Assembly (NCBI GenBank): GCA_947462335.1
Contig: OX381710.1
Span: 59,032,842-59,096,841 of the forward strand
DNA: 64,000 bases
Direction: 5' to 3'
Origin: Harmothoe impar
Taxonomy: Eukaryota > Annelida > Polychaeta > Phyllodocida > Polynoidae
The position numbers were made by a program, and so were the translations under genes. Below are positions 1 through 12,330 of the stretch, in pieces. Position 1 is the first letter of the stretch, and each line of letters opens with the position of its first letter. Under the pieces are notes generated by a model, which was given only the letters and a program-made list of their open reading frames with translations, did not search any database and was not told where the DNA came from.

Positions 1-544
1 AATCATGAGTTTATTATCTACTAATTCATCTTTTTACAGGGGGGAGGCAAGACATAACAGATTATTAGGTTCGGTTAGTTTTGCAATATAGGTGCGTTTC
101 AGGCATGTTGAATTACATTCAGAGGGGGATTTAAACAAGACCTGACCTTCGACACGTTTTTTTCAGAGGAGGGATTATGGCTACAATATCATCCAGCGTA
201 TTTTGAATATTGTCTCTAGTAGGGAAATAATATAACCCCCACATGGATACTGACCTGCGAATGAGGGACGCCGACTTCCATATAACGGTCACCTATCACG
301 TTCAAATAATGGACAACGACATCTAAAAAGTGCAAACATTGCCATCTAATGGACACCGTCTCCGCCCTGACCAGACGGACACTAATAGTAGGGGCTACTT
401 TTCCAGCCCTAATTCTATATTCACCAACTAGTAGTATATATTGGGAAAGCTGTGACTTAAATATTAGGTTGCCCTGCAGGAGATCTGTCACAAGTCGAAG
501 GACTTCTCTAACACTATGTCTATTACTCCTTAGGATACACAAGT
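1..544. other. No gene recognised
   Basis: AT-rich sequence with short reading frames on both strands that overlap each other and resemble nothing known to me. I see no tRNA, coding remnant or clear repeat here. Confidence 0.5.
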
Positions 545-660
545 TAAATATTGAGGACCGACTCTACAGCCTGGGAGTGTGGATTTAAGCCTGGAAGCTA
601 ACCAAAGTGGCACACAGCGAGACTCAGTCATTATTCAGCGACAGACACACTTAACAACAG
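545..660. repeat. Diverged copy of 9340-9440
   Basis: This stretch aligns by eye with about 9340-9440: both have (GA)CTCTACAGC, then a GGAG/GGGAG stretch, GAGACTCA and a closing TTAACAAC. With 1097-1375 and 9837-10055 it forms a pair of collinear matches about 8.75 kb apart. That fits either an old segmental duplication or two copies of one large dispersed repeat. Confidence 0.45.
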
Positions 661-1096
661 TTTGAATTTGAATTTATAAAGTATTTTATTCACCGAGTGA
701 TTAGCCATAGTTAGGGCATGAGTGCAAAGAGTCTCTGTCTCCAATCGCTCATCTATCCCCCGCTCTTCGAAGGATTAAGGGATAGTCTCAATTTCTTTTT
801 CTATTTCTAAACGTTTTCTTTAAATTAGGAAATGTAAGAGGAACTAATATTCTGCGATAATATAAACCATAAGCCTTGCCAGCGTTTATCATAAGCTTTT
901 GTACAACAACATAATAGCATGACCGAACCTAACACTGATGTATCTTCTAAAGGACTTCTAATTTGAGCATATTCGTTTGGGGAAATGATATCGGATACAG
1001 ATTTCTATATAAAATGAGAAAAGTATCTCGACTAAGCATTGACGAGTATTGGGTCATTTTACAAGGCCATCCATCATAGAAAGATCTTTTTATCGG

Positions 1097-1375
1097 TGTG
1101 TCAGAAGATGTGGTTCAAAGGAACAACTTGCATGCTATATCTGGATACCGATAGGTAGTGCTTGAAGGCTCTCCTGGGTTTCAGGTTGTTCATAGTTGCA
1201 TTGCATGTTCTCAAACCTCCACTCAAATCCCAAAGCCACAGGCCATACCCAACTGAAGAGGGACAGAATGTCTCTGATGTGTCTGAAGTATCACACCTTA
1301 AAAGATCCATGAAGAACTTGATCCATATGGTAAGAACTGACATGGAGCTCTATGTTGAGGGAAAAGAGAACTAAA
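1097..1375. repeat. Diverged copy of 9837-10055
   Basis: It shares long interrupted matches with 9837-10055, including AACTTGCATGCTATAT versus CTGCTTGCATGCTATAT, GGGTTTCAGGT and CATACCCAACTGAA. The frames are not kept open in both copies, so it is not evidently an exon. Confidence 0.55.
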
Positions 1376-1509
1376 AACAGACAGTCAGGTGCACATATCA
1401 TACATAATCGCTTTACAGGTACAGAACAACAATGTGTTTTCTATTTCATTAATTAATGAGCATAATGTTACTATAACAATTACAATTTTCTTTTAGTTAC
1501 AACGCTGCA

Positions 1510-1605
1510 CTGTAAAAATAACGGTCACTGTTGTTTCAAGTTCAATGTAACTATAATGGTGAAAGTCCAGCACCCAGTGGTACCAGTGAATCACTGTTAT
1601 TACAG
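1510..1605. repeat. Small inverted-repeat (MITE-like) element
   Basis: CTGTAAAAATAACGGTCACTG at 1510-1530 pairs imperfectly with the reverse complement of 1584-1605 (CAGTGAATCACTGTTATTACAG). This looks like a MITE of about 100 bp. No protein is coded. Confidence 0.4.
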
Positions 1606-2040
1606 AATATGGAACTTCACTGTCATTTTAATTCTGTGCTTAAACAAGGATGATAATGTTTTTTGTGCAATCTAACTTGTTTATCCCAGTGGTTTTCATT
1701 TCATTTAAGCCCCTATACCTAACTCCAAGTTCAATATGGTTCCAGGCCCAATCAGCAATATCATCTTAGTGTCAAGACTTCAGGCCTAATCCTTAGGAAT
1801 TAGTCGATGAGAGCCTTGAGTAAGGTCACTCTAGGATGGCTATAGAGCAAACCTTACAGCTGTGTATGTATATGTATTTCTTATCACCGCAAAAAAGGGG
1901 TTCATAGCCGCCATGAAAATGTCCTCATGAACCAAACTGCCACCTGGTAGGCCGTTCAGAGTGGCCTGCAACAGCGCGGACAACTAGCCCCTTCCCCTCA
2001 CCTCCCCCTCTCTTTGCACTCATGCCCTAACTATGGCTAA

Positions 2041-4054
2041 TTCACCTCAATAACAACAGATATCTTCATACCATTGGAAACCCATGGTTTCAGTCTACAC
2101 AACATGAAGTTTCGGCAATGATTTGCATATTTTTTATAGTGGTTTTATTCGAATGAGTAAGTGGGAACTGGGAAGTGTGTGCTGCCTGTGGAGCACCCAC
2201 TTTTGGCACTGAGAATTGATAGCTCTCCAGAGACACTCTGTAGGAGAATCACTAATATGCTAGGTTAATCTTCTCTGATTAATTTGGGAATGGCTGTATT
2301 GGAAAGCCATGATATAGGCCTATATTTAATGATGTCACACATTTTCCCCAGACTCCTAGAATCGGAGCTACAGTGAAATCATTTCTAAAATGCATTAAAT
2401 CACCTTTAAATATTAGGAGGCTAAAAGTGTGGGACAACACATTTAAATGCCATATATGTCTAGTATCTACTGTCCGAAAACCAAAATGAACCGAAGAAAA
2501 TAAGTCAGCATAATACACAGATACATTGAGCTATCCTTTCAGAGAAGTAGTACATTCCCTATGTAAGTCACCCTCTACTGCACATGGATCACCACCAGCT
2601 GCTTTGTGGCTGGGGAGGGCTATTTCTGACCCAATCCACTGTATACTAAAAGAGTGTCCTCCTGTCCTGTCAAAACCCCTTACTTTCTGCAAGGAAAATT
2701 CAATTTTAAATGGTTCTACTGGTGCTAGAGCTTCAATTCTTTCAGCATTCTCTTAGTTAAGATTCCGACTATCTACTCCTTGTGAAAAATGCAACTTTTC
2801 TGGATTCAATAAAAACTGTCTGAACACCCTACAGCTGGTGTGATAAAACTGAACATCAATTAAATATAGATTTACAGATTTAAACCCACCCATTCTCCCC
2901 TTGTGTTCATCCTTTCTTCCTCTTCCTTGTTCCAGACTCTGTCCCCTGTAGCTTCCTCCTGCTGTGACCATCTCGTCCTGCTACCATTCCCTCAGCACTG
3001 ACTGCCTGCATGGCTACACAGGTGCCGCTGATCTGTATTCCGCAGCAGCTTTCCAGTCAGGATCGACTTTATTCCTAATGCGTCGATCCAGTGGCGATGA
3101 GGATGGCCGTATTTACGAGGTCCTCAGGCGCCGGGGACGATAGGCATAATTTATTGACTCCTTCATACATAAAGACTGGAAAAGGAGCCCTGCCTCACAT
3201 GTATTGATGGCTAATATACCCAACAGATCTGTGTATCGCTCAGTTCCCAGTCCCCTGCACCCCTGTATATAGCAGGGGGCTCTGATGACCCATGGATCCT
3301 GCTATGTTGTCTCCTATGCTGTTCACATGGGAATGTCTCAAATATAATTGAAGTTTGGACAATGTCATCTGAGTGTGCGTATGGGAATCGTTCGTGGATG
3401 ATATATAATAATAGGGCAGAGGAATACCTTTACCTTTCTACCTAGTTTATATTAAAAACATCAATAGTTTACCCTGTTGCAATTATCAACGCAACCATTA
3501 TAAGAATTCTAAGACCTCACCTCGTCATCTCCACCCCCTGGAGTACATCTCCCTGATGGACATTTCCTCGCTTGGCCAACATAGCTGCCAATAACTGTGA
3601 ATGATGTGATAAAGAACATAATGTTAGAATGAATTGTCAAGGGTAGTGATGTTATTCCATGCCGTTTTATGTAACCAGAAAATGTTATTTCTACACAGTA
3701 TAAATGGCTATATGTCATTGTCATGCATTGGCTGTGATAATGATAGGAAATATTGTACAAAACAGATGCCTACAAGTCAGCTAAGACATTTGAATGGGGC
3801 ATCCTGTATTAAGTATGCATAAAGACACTGACTTTAGTCAGTCAAGTATCCACCAAGACATGCAGTCGTTGTTACTCATCCATCAATATCCATTTGGAGA
3901 GGGCTGATGAGTAGTTATCTAAGTGTTTTAGCAGAACTCCGACTTGTGTTCCGAAATAAACCCGCCTGTGGCAGAACAACCAGATCTTTCACATATCCAG
4001 ACTGTAGCACTTCAGAGGAAGCCCAATATACATATTGGAGTATCATTGGTCTCC
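2041..4054. other. No gene recognised
   Basis: Mixed AT-rich sequence with a slightly GC-richer patch near 2990-3140. Short reading frames occur on both strands, but none has recognisable motifs or an obvious exon structure. Confidence 0.45.
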
Positions 4055-4325
4055 ATAAGCCTATTTCCACTGACTTGGTTATTTGACACACAATATTTCG
4101 AATTCAGCAAATTCAACAAGGTCAATACACCTGCAATCATATTATCGAAGGGTTTAAAATTACATTTATATTATTACCAGGCAGGAGAATCCCAATAAAT
4201 GCCTCACATGATTATACTCTTGTGTATTCCTATATCCTGACACTGTTTCGAATTACATCAGGTTACACTAGATCATCAGAAAGGTTCCCTTCTGTTGTAT
4301 AACATTGCAATAGAAATATTTTAAA
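4055..4325. repeat. Diverged direct copy of 6655-6895
   Basis: Shared blocks run in the same order in both copies: TATTTCCA(C/T)TGACTTGGT, GCAGGAGAAT, CAATAAATG(C/T)CTCACATG, ATTATACTCT and CCCTTC(T/C)GTTG. Spacing is about 2.6 kb. Read on the minus strand, the second copy has an open frame containing YNHVRHLL, but the first copy has stops. Either this is a relic of an exon duplicated and lost, or a dispersed repeat. Confidence 0.55.
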
Positions 4326-4659
4326 AGAAAAAGGCCAAGCCCATATTCATGGCCATGTCCTTTGTCAAATTACGTAAATGAAATGTTGTAACTCCTCCCT
4401 TTTATACAGTTTACTGCTATGATGTTATAGTTATAACACCTGTATATTGTATGATTGTGTTCATTGTTATGCTATATCATTAATACACTATTAAACAAGT
4501 TTAAATGACTTAACAAGAAATATAGGCGTTTTAGAAACACAAAATAACCTTTTGTTACTTTTGGATACTCACAGGTAAGTGTATGAGAAACGTGTACACG
4601 TGGATAACCAATACAATAGCGAGGTTTAGATCACAACGTGTACGGCAACGACTAGAGGC

Positions 4660-5705
4660 TGTGTCTCACCAACTTGGGCCAATGTTTTTGTCTATGACCG
4701 GGTGCCATCTATGACCGGGTGCCGTCTATGACCGAACACCTTAAGGGGTCGTAATAGGTTGGTTCAAATTAGCACATATGCATGCATTATTTGACACAAA
4801 TATGCTGAGACTATACAAATTATACACCAAATTGATCATATTTAATGTTTCTATTAAATTAGGTCCATTGTGGAAGGTTTAAGAAGACCTGGAGTGCGAA
4901 TGGAACAAAAACATTCTTTTTTCATAGAACAGCATTATGGGATGGACAAAGAACATTTTTATCAACTCTGATTATTGGGGAGTTATCTAGGTGTCATTCC
5001 CTGGGACCCTTTTCCTTTTCTTATCTCAATTATTAAGCTCTACAGAGCTGTTCAAAGTAGCATAGTCACTTGAAAATTGTTGGAAATTGTTGAAAATAGG
5101 GGAAAATGGGGGATTTTAGTCATTTTTCATGACAAATCATCAATTTTTATGTGACTATGCTACTTTGAACAGCTCTGTAGAGTTTAATAATTGAAATATA
5201 GCTAAAAAAAAGAAAAGGGTCCCAGGGAATGACACCTAGATTAATCTCCAATTATCAAAAGTTATGATAGTGTAATTAACCCATCCCATAATGCTGTTTT
5301 AAGAAAAAGGAACGTTTTTGTTCCATTTGCACTCCATGGCTTCTGAAACCTTCCAAAATGGAACTGATCTGATAGAAACATTAAATATGATCAATTTGGT
5401 GTACAATATGTATAGTCTCAACATATCAGTATCAAATAATGCATGCATATGTGTTAATTTGAACCAACCTATTACGACCCCTTAAAATATAAGATTTAGA
5501 AAAAATAAATTTCTTCTTTGATATGTAAGGGATAAAATAAAGAAAATGGCGGTGGTTACATATCCATATATATCTTCACCTTCCCTAGATAAAACTTTTT
5601 CTCTCAGGAGGTCAAAGACGGCACCCGTCAAAGACCTCACCCGGTCAAAGACGGCACCCAGTCAAAGACGTTCACATTGGCCCAAAATGGTGAGACACAG
5701 CCTAA
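4660..5705. repeat. Nested inverted repeat, outer arms
   Basis: The left outer arm (about 4660-4735) reads GCTGTGTCTCACCAACTTGG followed by tandem GTCTATGACCGGGTGCC units. The right outer arm (about 5610-5705) has the complement: GGTCAAAGACGGCACC units, then CATTGGCCCAAAATGGTGAG and ACACAGC. These arms enclose the TTAA-flanked fold-back core, with about 120 extra bases on the right side only. One fold-back element inserted into the loop of another would explain the layout. Confidence 0.7.
4741..5485. mobile_element. TTAA-flanked fold-back element
   Basis: The interval 4745-5481 is a long inverted repeat. It starts GGGGTCGTAATAGGTTGGTT and ends with the complement, and TTAA lies directly on both sides (4741-4744 and 5482-5485). 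The pairing runs inward for hundreds of bases and becomes perfect again at 5038-5069 against 5151-5182 (CTCTACAGAGCTGTTCAAAG). TTAA target sites are typical of piggyBac and some Kolobok elements, so this may be a non-autonomous derivative. TTAA is itself a palindrome and could instead be part of the repeat. No transposase is present. Confidence 0.75.
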
Positions 5706-6185
5706 ACCAACTGTACAACGTCAGAGTAAACACTGCATGCAGCCACCACTCTGCTCGTGCATACCACTATGATTCGTCCAGTCATGGAGTATTGCTCATT
5801 TGTGGTGGATGGAGGACCGGCTTGGCTGGCCCCAAAACTCCAAGTCTTGCTTTTGCAAGACTTGGAGACGCATTACGTACATGTGAGCAAATACGAAACC
5901 CACAAGATGCCCACGTTGCTGATCTGCATGAGCTGCATGACTTGGAGCCACTAGTGAAAAGACGAAACACCCAGCTATTATCTATGATCTACATGCACGC
6001 ACAAGACGATGACAACATCCTACAACCGGTGTGGAACCTACGCGGAAATGTGAAGGTCCACATCAAACGAGCGTGACTCAAGAAAGACACATACGCCAAA
6101 GGCCCCATCTACAGGGGTATAGACCTATAGAATGAACTGGACCATATAGTGCGCAACACAAAGTTACTAAAGATAGCTTCCGATT
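5706..6185 (+). pseudogene. LINE reverse-transcriptase C-terminal remnant
   Basis: This is the tail end of a non-LTR retrotransposon ORF2, dead and frameshifted. One frame gives IRPVMEYCS followed by a W-rich stretch and LQ-LLLQ, the usual pattern just after the reverse-transcriptase domain of LINEs (I-P-x-x-Y then LxxxQ). A second frame continues with LRTCEQIRNP, LHDLEPLVKRRN and LLSMIY. A third gives GPIYRGIDL at about 6101-6127, followed by a TAG where the related copy at 17.6-17.9 kb has W. The same order (R-I-C, L-x-x-R-x, PIYRG, WxxL) is seen in that minus-strand copy, so both come from one or two related LINE families. Identity as a LINE tail is fairly sure; the clade is not. Confidence 0.7.
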
Positions 6186-6654
6186 AGCCCTGAATTAGCC
6201 CTGAATTGACTGACGTAACCTCTATGTTTTCTAGTTTACAAAGCATGTGAAGTTCACACATGTAATATGATTACGTAGTATCATATAATCAGTATGAACT
6301 GAAAGGACTCTTTGGTTGGCTTAGAACTGCACGTGGACATATATCAATGCCAACAATCTTATTGGACACGAATACATGTGTCAATAATTCCGATCTCTTC
6401 TGATATCATTTCATTTCATCTGGCCATAATAGGAACAACTCCCAGTATATATTATAGATGGTTATGAGCCAATAAAAATATCCAAAATCCAAATCCAATA
6501 TGTCTACAGCAATGGACTAGACGTTGCCACACACGTTACAAGTAGGCATATCTAAACCTTGCTAATAACCACTGTGCCATACGGGGGGATAGCAATAGAG
6601 GGAGCAGGGTAGGTATATTGAAATATCGTTCAGATGGAAACGTGCAAAAAACTC
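6186..6654. other. No gene recognised
   Basis: AT-rich sequence between the LINE remnant and the second copy of the 4055-4325 repeat. Nothing identifiable. Confidence 0.4.
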
Positions 6655-6895
6655 CATTAGCTTATTTCCATTGACTTGGTGATCTGAACCACAATATCTC
6701 AAATTAAGCAGCTCCGACACATCTGCAATAATTATATTTAGAGGTCTTCCTTTGCAGGAGAATTTCAATAAATGTCTCACATGATTATACTCTGATCTAT
6801 TGTTATATTCTGAAACCATTTCAAATTCTAGCAAGCTAGACCAGATAATCAGCAAGGTACCCTTCCGTTGCACAACGTTGCAGTAGAGTTGGAGC
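6655..6895. repeat. Second copy of the 4055-4325 segment
   Basis: Matches 4055-4325 in order and orientation. On the minus strand this copy keeps a longer open frame (within 6562-7026) whose product begins in unrelated sequence and resembles no family I know. Confidence 0.55.
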
Positions 6896-7722
6896 TGCTC
6901 AATGGGTCTAATTATGATGATAATGAGTGAGACGGAGCAGCTCCCCCGACAGCTGCTAGCACCAGCAGCTGATGCTATCAGCCAGGAGGCCCGGCCGGGG
7001 CTGATAACAACTCCCACGAGCCACAAGGTGATATACCCGCAGCCGGCTCACCTGTAAACAACCCCTGCACGGCGGAAAGGTCTCCCAACATGGAGTAGGT
7101 CTTCTAGATACCAACATATACTCTAAATAACCAGACCAACGAGTAGGTGCTGTGTTGTCGGACATCAACTTCAGCTCTCATCTTGGCTATAGTCAGTGAT
7201 AGTGCCATCTCACACTTAAGGTGGTGTTCTTCTATAAGGCTGGTGAGGACAAACACATGTACCTATACCAACTGATACCCATAGGATAATATTATAATAT
7301 GGATTACGATATTAAAGCATTCCCATTTCAGACATTAACTATATTATTTCAATTTGTACAGAAGAACCGCTATTGTAAAATCAGTTCTCAAATATGATGG
7401 TAGTTATTGCATTAAATATAGTTAGTTCATGAGATATAACATTATTTCATCATGACCCAGATAGTGCAACATGACGTTAAAGCAATGTCCTCTAGCTCCC
7501 TTGCCTTTCAGCACCTGCAGAGGCCGGGCTCTGACGCCACTGCCAGGGGCCAATTATGAACAGCGGGCAGAATGTAATTAAGAATTACCTTACTTAAGGC
7601 TACAGTGCTCGCCACAACAAAAGCCCAATTAAGAGGATAAATACGGAAATTATCACCTGGGTCCAGTGGCGCTGCTGTGTCTTGACTAGGAGGAGAAGCC
7701 ATCGATCAATAAGTATATTGAC
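6896..7722. other. No gene recognised
   Basis: Includes a GC-richer patch (about 6940-7060, GGCCCGGCCGGGGC) and otherwise ordinary AT-rich DNA. No gene or repeat boundary could be established. Confidence 0.4.
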
Positions 7723-7988
7723 ACACTGAAAAAGTAAACTCGTCTCCAGACTCGTCGAAGTGACTGTCATAAAATAAACGAGTCAAAAGTTGTCTAATGT
7801 ATCAGGTTACCATCCCACAAATAGAATCTGGAGCTGGCAAATGTCGGGTTTTGGGCTGGCACATACCAAGTGGGTCTTCTATTTCCAGTTAGAAGACCCG
7901 CTTCCTTGTCACTTAGACAAGTTTTTGACTCGTTTATTTTATGACCGTCACTTTGAAGAGTCTGGAGACAAGTTTATTTTTTGAGTGC
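7723..7988. mobile_element. Fold-back (MITE-like) element
   Basis: Arms of roughly 73 bp: 7723-7795 (containing AAACTCGTCTCCAGACTCGT and ATAAAATAAACGAGTC) pairs with about 7913-7988 (GACTCGTTTATTTTATGACC ... GAGTCTGGAGACAAGTTT). The centre holds a second small palindrome, GGGTCTTCT ... AGAAGACCC. No coding potential. A relative of the centre lies near 60.56-60.63 kb in the opposite orientation. Confidence 0.75.
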
Positions 7989-8212
7989 ACACCAGTAGCC
8001 ACGTCACTGCCCCACTCTAAGAAGCCAGCCTTATGGGCACACCACTTAATGCCTCACATGGAGTTAGTAGTGAGATCACAGTATGCCAGGATCAAACAGT
8101 ATTCATGACAAAACGAGATAGTGATATAGTTAGGCCACTCATATTAATATCTCCCCATGCAGCATCACACAGGTCATGTCGTGGGGATGTTGATAGTGAT
8201 TATGAAAATAAT

Positions 8213-8504
8213 GGGGGGGGGGGCTCACCTTGGTAATGCAGCCATCTAGAGATCTTTTTACACCTTTTATTTTGCAAAATGGTAAAAATTGGGAAGACCC
8301 ATTCAAACATTTTAGCTGCTTAGAAAATGGAGGGGAACAAATTGATAGATAAGCATGGCTTCCATACAATTGATAACTTGTATAACTTGTATAGACACTA
8401 GATGCTGTAAGAAAGCAGTACCAGTCACTCAGACGTTTTCTAACACAAGGGGGGGGGGTACTCTATCCGCTTGTAGAGAGGAAAGGCATCATTGGGGGGG
8501 GGGG
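8213..8504. repeat. Three poly-G tracts
   Basis: Runs of 11, 10 and 11 G lie at 8213-8223, 8449-8458 and 8494-8504. Further poly-G runs occur at 9779-9787 (9 G) and 21244-21258 (15 G). These are simple low-complexity tracts with no gene attached. Confidence 0.8.
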
Positions 8505-8845
8505 TGTAGTACTGGTCTGATTGTCATCACCGTTACCAAATGAGGCACGTAACGTGCTAGCCTGTCTCTAGTTATAGGTCAGCTGAGGGTTGAGGACAGT
8601 AGTGGAGAAGCAGTACAGGTGGTGCTGCATGTATTGGCAATGGTAATGGTGTAGGTGCTGGTGGTGTAGCTGATATCTGGACATCACCAGTGGCTAGTGG
8701 GAATACATGATCATGTGTACTGGGAAATTGACAGAGCTACTAGAGTAGAAGTGCTATTGCCAAGGTAGCTCCTTGTGGTAATTATCCTTAAATAAGAAGG
8801 GGGGAGAAGGTGGCAGTAGTCTGACTATACTGCATAAATTCTCGC

Positions 8846-8905
8846 TGTGTACATATTTTCGCAGATTTTGAGAATCGTGAAAATCGCGAAAATATGTATA
8901 GCGCG
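8846..8905. repeat. Hairpin with TTTTCGCGATTTT core
   Basis: TACATATTTTCGCAGATTT at about 8850-8868 pairs with AAATCGCGAAAATATGTA at 8881-8898, with one unpaired base. Small hairpins of this composition are often MITE ends or cores in invertebrate genomes; that last statement is general recollection. Confidence 0.5.
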
Positions 8906-8983
8906 AAATAAAGTACGTTTACAGTAGTTGACACTTTTACTTTTCTGTGTGCAGGCATTCTAGTTAAAGACAGGTGACTAAAA

Positions 8984-9129
8984 GGGCCATACCCATTAGG
9001 CAATTTGGATGCGTAATCGGCTGATGCATCCACAAAACTATGCTACAGAGTACTATATTGCAATTGGGTCTGTTTGTTGAGGAGGTATTGGCCGATAATG
9101 CATCCAAATCGGCTGATGGGTTATGCTCC
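8984..9129. mobile_element. Small fold-back element, family shared with 20964-21153
   Basis: The left arm GGGCCATACCCATTAGGCAA followed by TTTGGATGC pairs with the right arm at 9100-9129 (GCATCCAAATCGGCTGATGG then GTTATGCTCC). The interior has GGCCGATAATG. The element at 20964-21153 has the same design (CATTAGCCAATTTGGAGG ... CCTCCAAATCGGCTAATGG with CGGCCGAT inside), so they are two members of one family. Confidence 0.65.
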
Positions 9130-9339
9130 TTACCGATCCCCCTAACATGTCGTAAAAAGATCCCCACTGCCCAACAGTTATACAACAGCACTGTAGTTGC
9201 TATAATTCCATATTGGGGGAGGACTATATAATCATAAAACACTGTGTATACGTACCTCCTAGGAAGTATTTTGCTGAATACCCAGCCTTATGGCGCATAT
9301 AATTAAAAAATGAAATAAAAATCCATGCTGTTGAATAAT

Positions 9340-9440
9340 ATAAATGGAAGACTAACTCTACAGCTTGAGAACGGAGAGTTGAGCCTGATGACACATAAGG
9401 AGACTCACAGCTGTTATTTAGATATGCTTAACAACTGTCA
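9340..9440. repeat. Diverged copy of 545-660
   Basis: See the copy at 545-660. It lies about 8.8 kb away in the same orientation and in the same order relative to the 9837-10055 block. Confidence 0.45.
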
Positions 9441-9836
9441 TCCCCAATCAATGCTCATCATCTTCATTCCGGTAAGTACGATTTACATGAGCGATACAGC
9501 AATATTTCCCAATTGATGACTTAGACGGTAATTATAGAAGGCATATGATTTGTTTGGTTATCTTAGAAGATGTACACACAGAGGCCTAGTGTGTGTGGTA
9601 TCACTTAAAGATTGAACCTTCCTACTTTTAAAATAGTAGTACTTCATTACTGCTTAGAATTATATAAACAAATACTGGGTACTACTGAAAACATCCATTT
9701 TGATATGCTCCTGTTATTCATAGATTTTAAGCATTCTAAATGATAACTATAATGTGAGAAAATGGTCTCAACTTAGCAGGGGGGGGGCTTTCTGTCGGGT
9801 CATTTTAAACGTAATACTTCGTGGATAAATCTGACA

Positions 9837-10055
9837 TGAATGTGTCAAGAATGTGGTACAAAGGGACTGCTTGCATGCTATATATGGATACTGAGAGGTG
9901 ACGGTAGCAGGCTCTCATGGGTTTCAGGTGTATACAAGTTCACCAGCCTACACTCAATTCCCAAAACCAAAGGTCATACCCAACTGAAAAGCGATAGGAT
10001 GTCCCATACTTGCAGATCCCCCCAATAACTGACAGTATTGTAGAGGGAAATGGCC
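9837..10055. repeat. Diverged copy of 1097-1375
   Basis: Same order and orientation as 1097-1375. The inverted repeats that bound 701-2040 are not seen around this copy, so the duplicated unit is not simply that TIR segment. Confidence 0.55.
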
Positions 10056-11119
10056 AACACCGAAATGCAGAAATCCAGTAGGCATGAATGAGAGAGTGAT
10101 AGCTATTCCCATATTCTCATAATTATTAACAAAAAACTAAATCACAAAATCAAAAAGGTACGCCTTCACCATGTCTTCCAATGTCTTAGCTAAAGACTAG
10201 GACCATACACAGGCCTCCACATGTACAGCAGCCGCTTACACGGCTACTACCGGACTCCTGGTGGCCGGCATGTGATAGATCATAGTCTTCTCACGTGTCC
10301 AGCTTTATGCTGACAGCTCAAACATTCACCAAGGGAGGTCCCCAACCAGGTCAGAAATAGTCCTCACCTTGGCCGCAGGTCTACCATGTGTGAGTTCATA
10401 ACCATCCTTATATCTGACCACCATCAACCTGGTCATGAATAGCTGATGAATACACTAACCTCTGGCATGTGCATCTTATTTCTCTGTGACTGCTTGTCTG
10501 CTTGTCCAGTATATGTATCCTGTCTAGTAGGTGCACTAGCAATACGGCGCAATGTATCTTATGTCTGTGTCTTATTAATTCATAATCCATAGTCAATTTT
10601 GCAAAGTTTCGTGCCATGAATGTTAAGTTAACTAGAGCACAAAACAATGCTTCAAAAGAAATAATTATAATCACTGCAGTAGTGACGGAAGCTTAATGGT
10701 AGTTGGTGTATTAACCCGATGTGCTGAAGGTGACGGAATGGTGGTTTATATGCAATATGAGGTTGTCGGGAGGTGCAGGACCAGTGGCAGTAGGGAGGGG
10801 AGTTGTGTAGCGACGCTGCGCCACTATAGATCCATGTTAGCAGGTCATAACTGTCATGTAGATGGCCAGTATCATAGGGCTCGGGTAGGCACACACACCA
10901 TTCCATAAAAAGCAGAGGGCAAAGAGTAAAGTGTCCACTGGATATAGTGATGTAGTAATATATATTCAGCTTCAGTCCCAGTACAGACAGGTATAAAAAC
11001 GTCAAAGGAAAGTATCACACAGGTTTTGTAACATCTGGGAATCTAATGTACAATAACTACGAAGTGTCCGACCACTGGCCCTCTTACTGTAGAATCTACA
11101 ATACACGCAGTATTATGTT
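10056..11119. other. No gene recognised
   Basis: Short frames only, on both strands. One 20-base string, AGTAAAGTGTCCACTGGATA near 10926, recurs near 12455 inside the TIR element that sits in the LINE, so a small shared repeat is present. Confidence 0.4.
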
Positions 11120-12330
11120 TGGCAAAAATTGATTATAAAAATAAGTTATTACGAAATCTGATGGTAAAAGAGGTTGGGATAAGGCAAGACGTTTTAGGGA
11201 TAAATCAACTTTAGATTGTAGTCAGGCAAAACTGATTTATTTGACAAAGTCGGCAAAGCAAAATGTTAATAATAGCTGTCTTTTGGGGGAAATGTAAATA
11301 GAGTTATACCGGGTAAATGTAAGGGCAGTATGAACATCAATTTATTAGACGATGATAACAATGAAGTGAATGTTGAATATACTGCTGAACATATTGATAA
11401 ATGTTATACAAACCTTGGACCTTCCCTTGCGTCTGCCCACACAGCTGAATAGATATACCGGTACTGAATGTGTGAGATTGATGGATGATACTGTAATAAC
11501 TGAGCAGGATATTCTAGATGTATGTAGTTCTTTAGACATATCCAAATCATTTATTGTTGATATCATCTTGACTAAGGTTATGAAAGACGCTTTTATTAAA
11601 TGTATTGGTAGAATGACAAAAATGTTCAATGATATTGTGGAGGAATCATTCATTGTCGATAAATGGAAAACAGCCTGTGTAAATGCACTTTCTAAAGTTG
11701 GTAACAACAGTGAGGTTACTAAGTACAGACTTATCAGCCAGTTGCCTGTTCAAGGTAAAATTCTAGAGCGGCTGATACATACTAAGCTGGGAATTCATTT
11801 GGAATTGAATGATATTCTAACTAATTGCCAAGGTGGTTACAAGAAAAAGAGGTCGACACGATCAGTGCCTTAACTGATGAAATCGCTAGCCAAATAAATA
11901 TTGGGAATTCTACGATAGCCACATTTCTAAATATCAAGAAGGCCTTCAGTTTCGTAAATGTTGACATTTTATTTCAAAAATTAGAAAAATATGGCGTAAA
12001 AGTTCAAATTCAAAACTTTTGAAAGGTTTAACTCAAAGAAAACAATATACTGTGGCAAAAAACAAATCTTCTTCCCTCCTTGATCTATGGTGTGGCGTCC
12101 CCCCAGGGAGCAATTCTTGGGCCACTATTACCTTTAATGTATATAAACGACTGTATACCAGAAGTATAACAATATTGTAAAACACTACTTTACGCTGGTG
12201 ACTCTGTCATATGCATCTGAGCATAACATGTTGGCTACTCAAGCAATTGTTTAGCGTGGTTTGAATTCCTTTATGGCCTGGTCCTCAAAAGACAAATTAA
12301 CAACTAATGAGAATAAAACAAAAATAAGAT

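Larger units (their letters stand above)
701..2040. repeat. Segment bounded by 31-bp perfect inverted repeats
   Basis: Positions 701-731 (TTAGCCATAGTTAGGGCATG and 11 more bases) are the exact reverse complement of 2010-2040. A few flanking bases (GTGA / TCAC) also pair imperfectly. The 1.34 kb between the arms has no recognisable transposase. This may be a non-autonomous TIR element or an inverted pair of copies of some other repeat. I could not define a target-site duplication. Confidence 0.6.
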
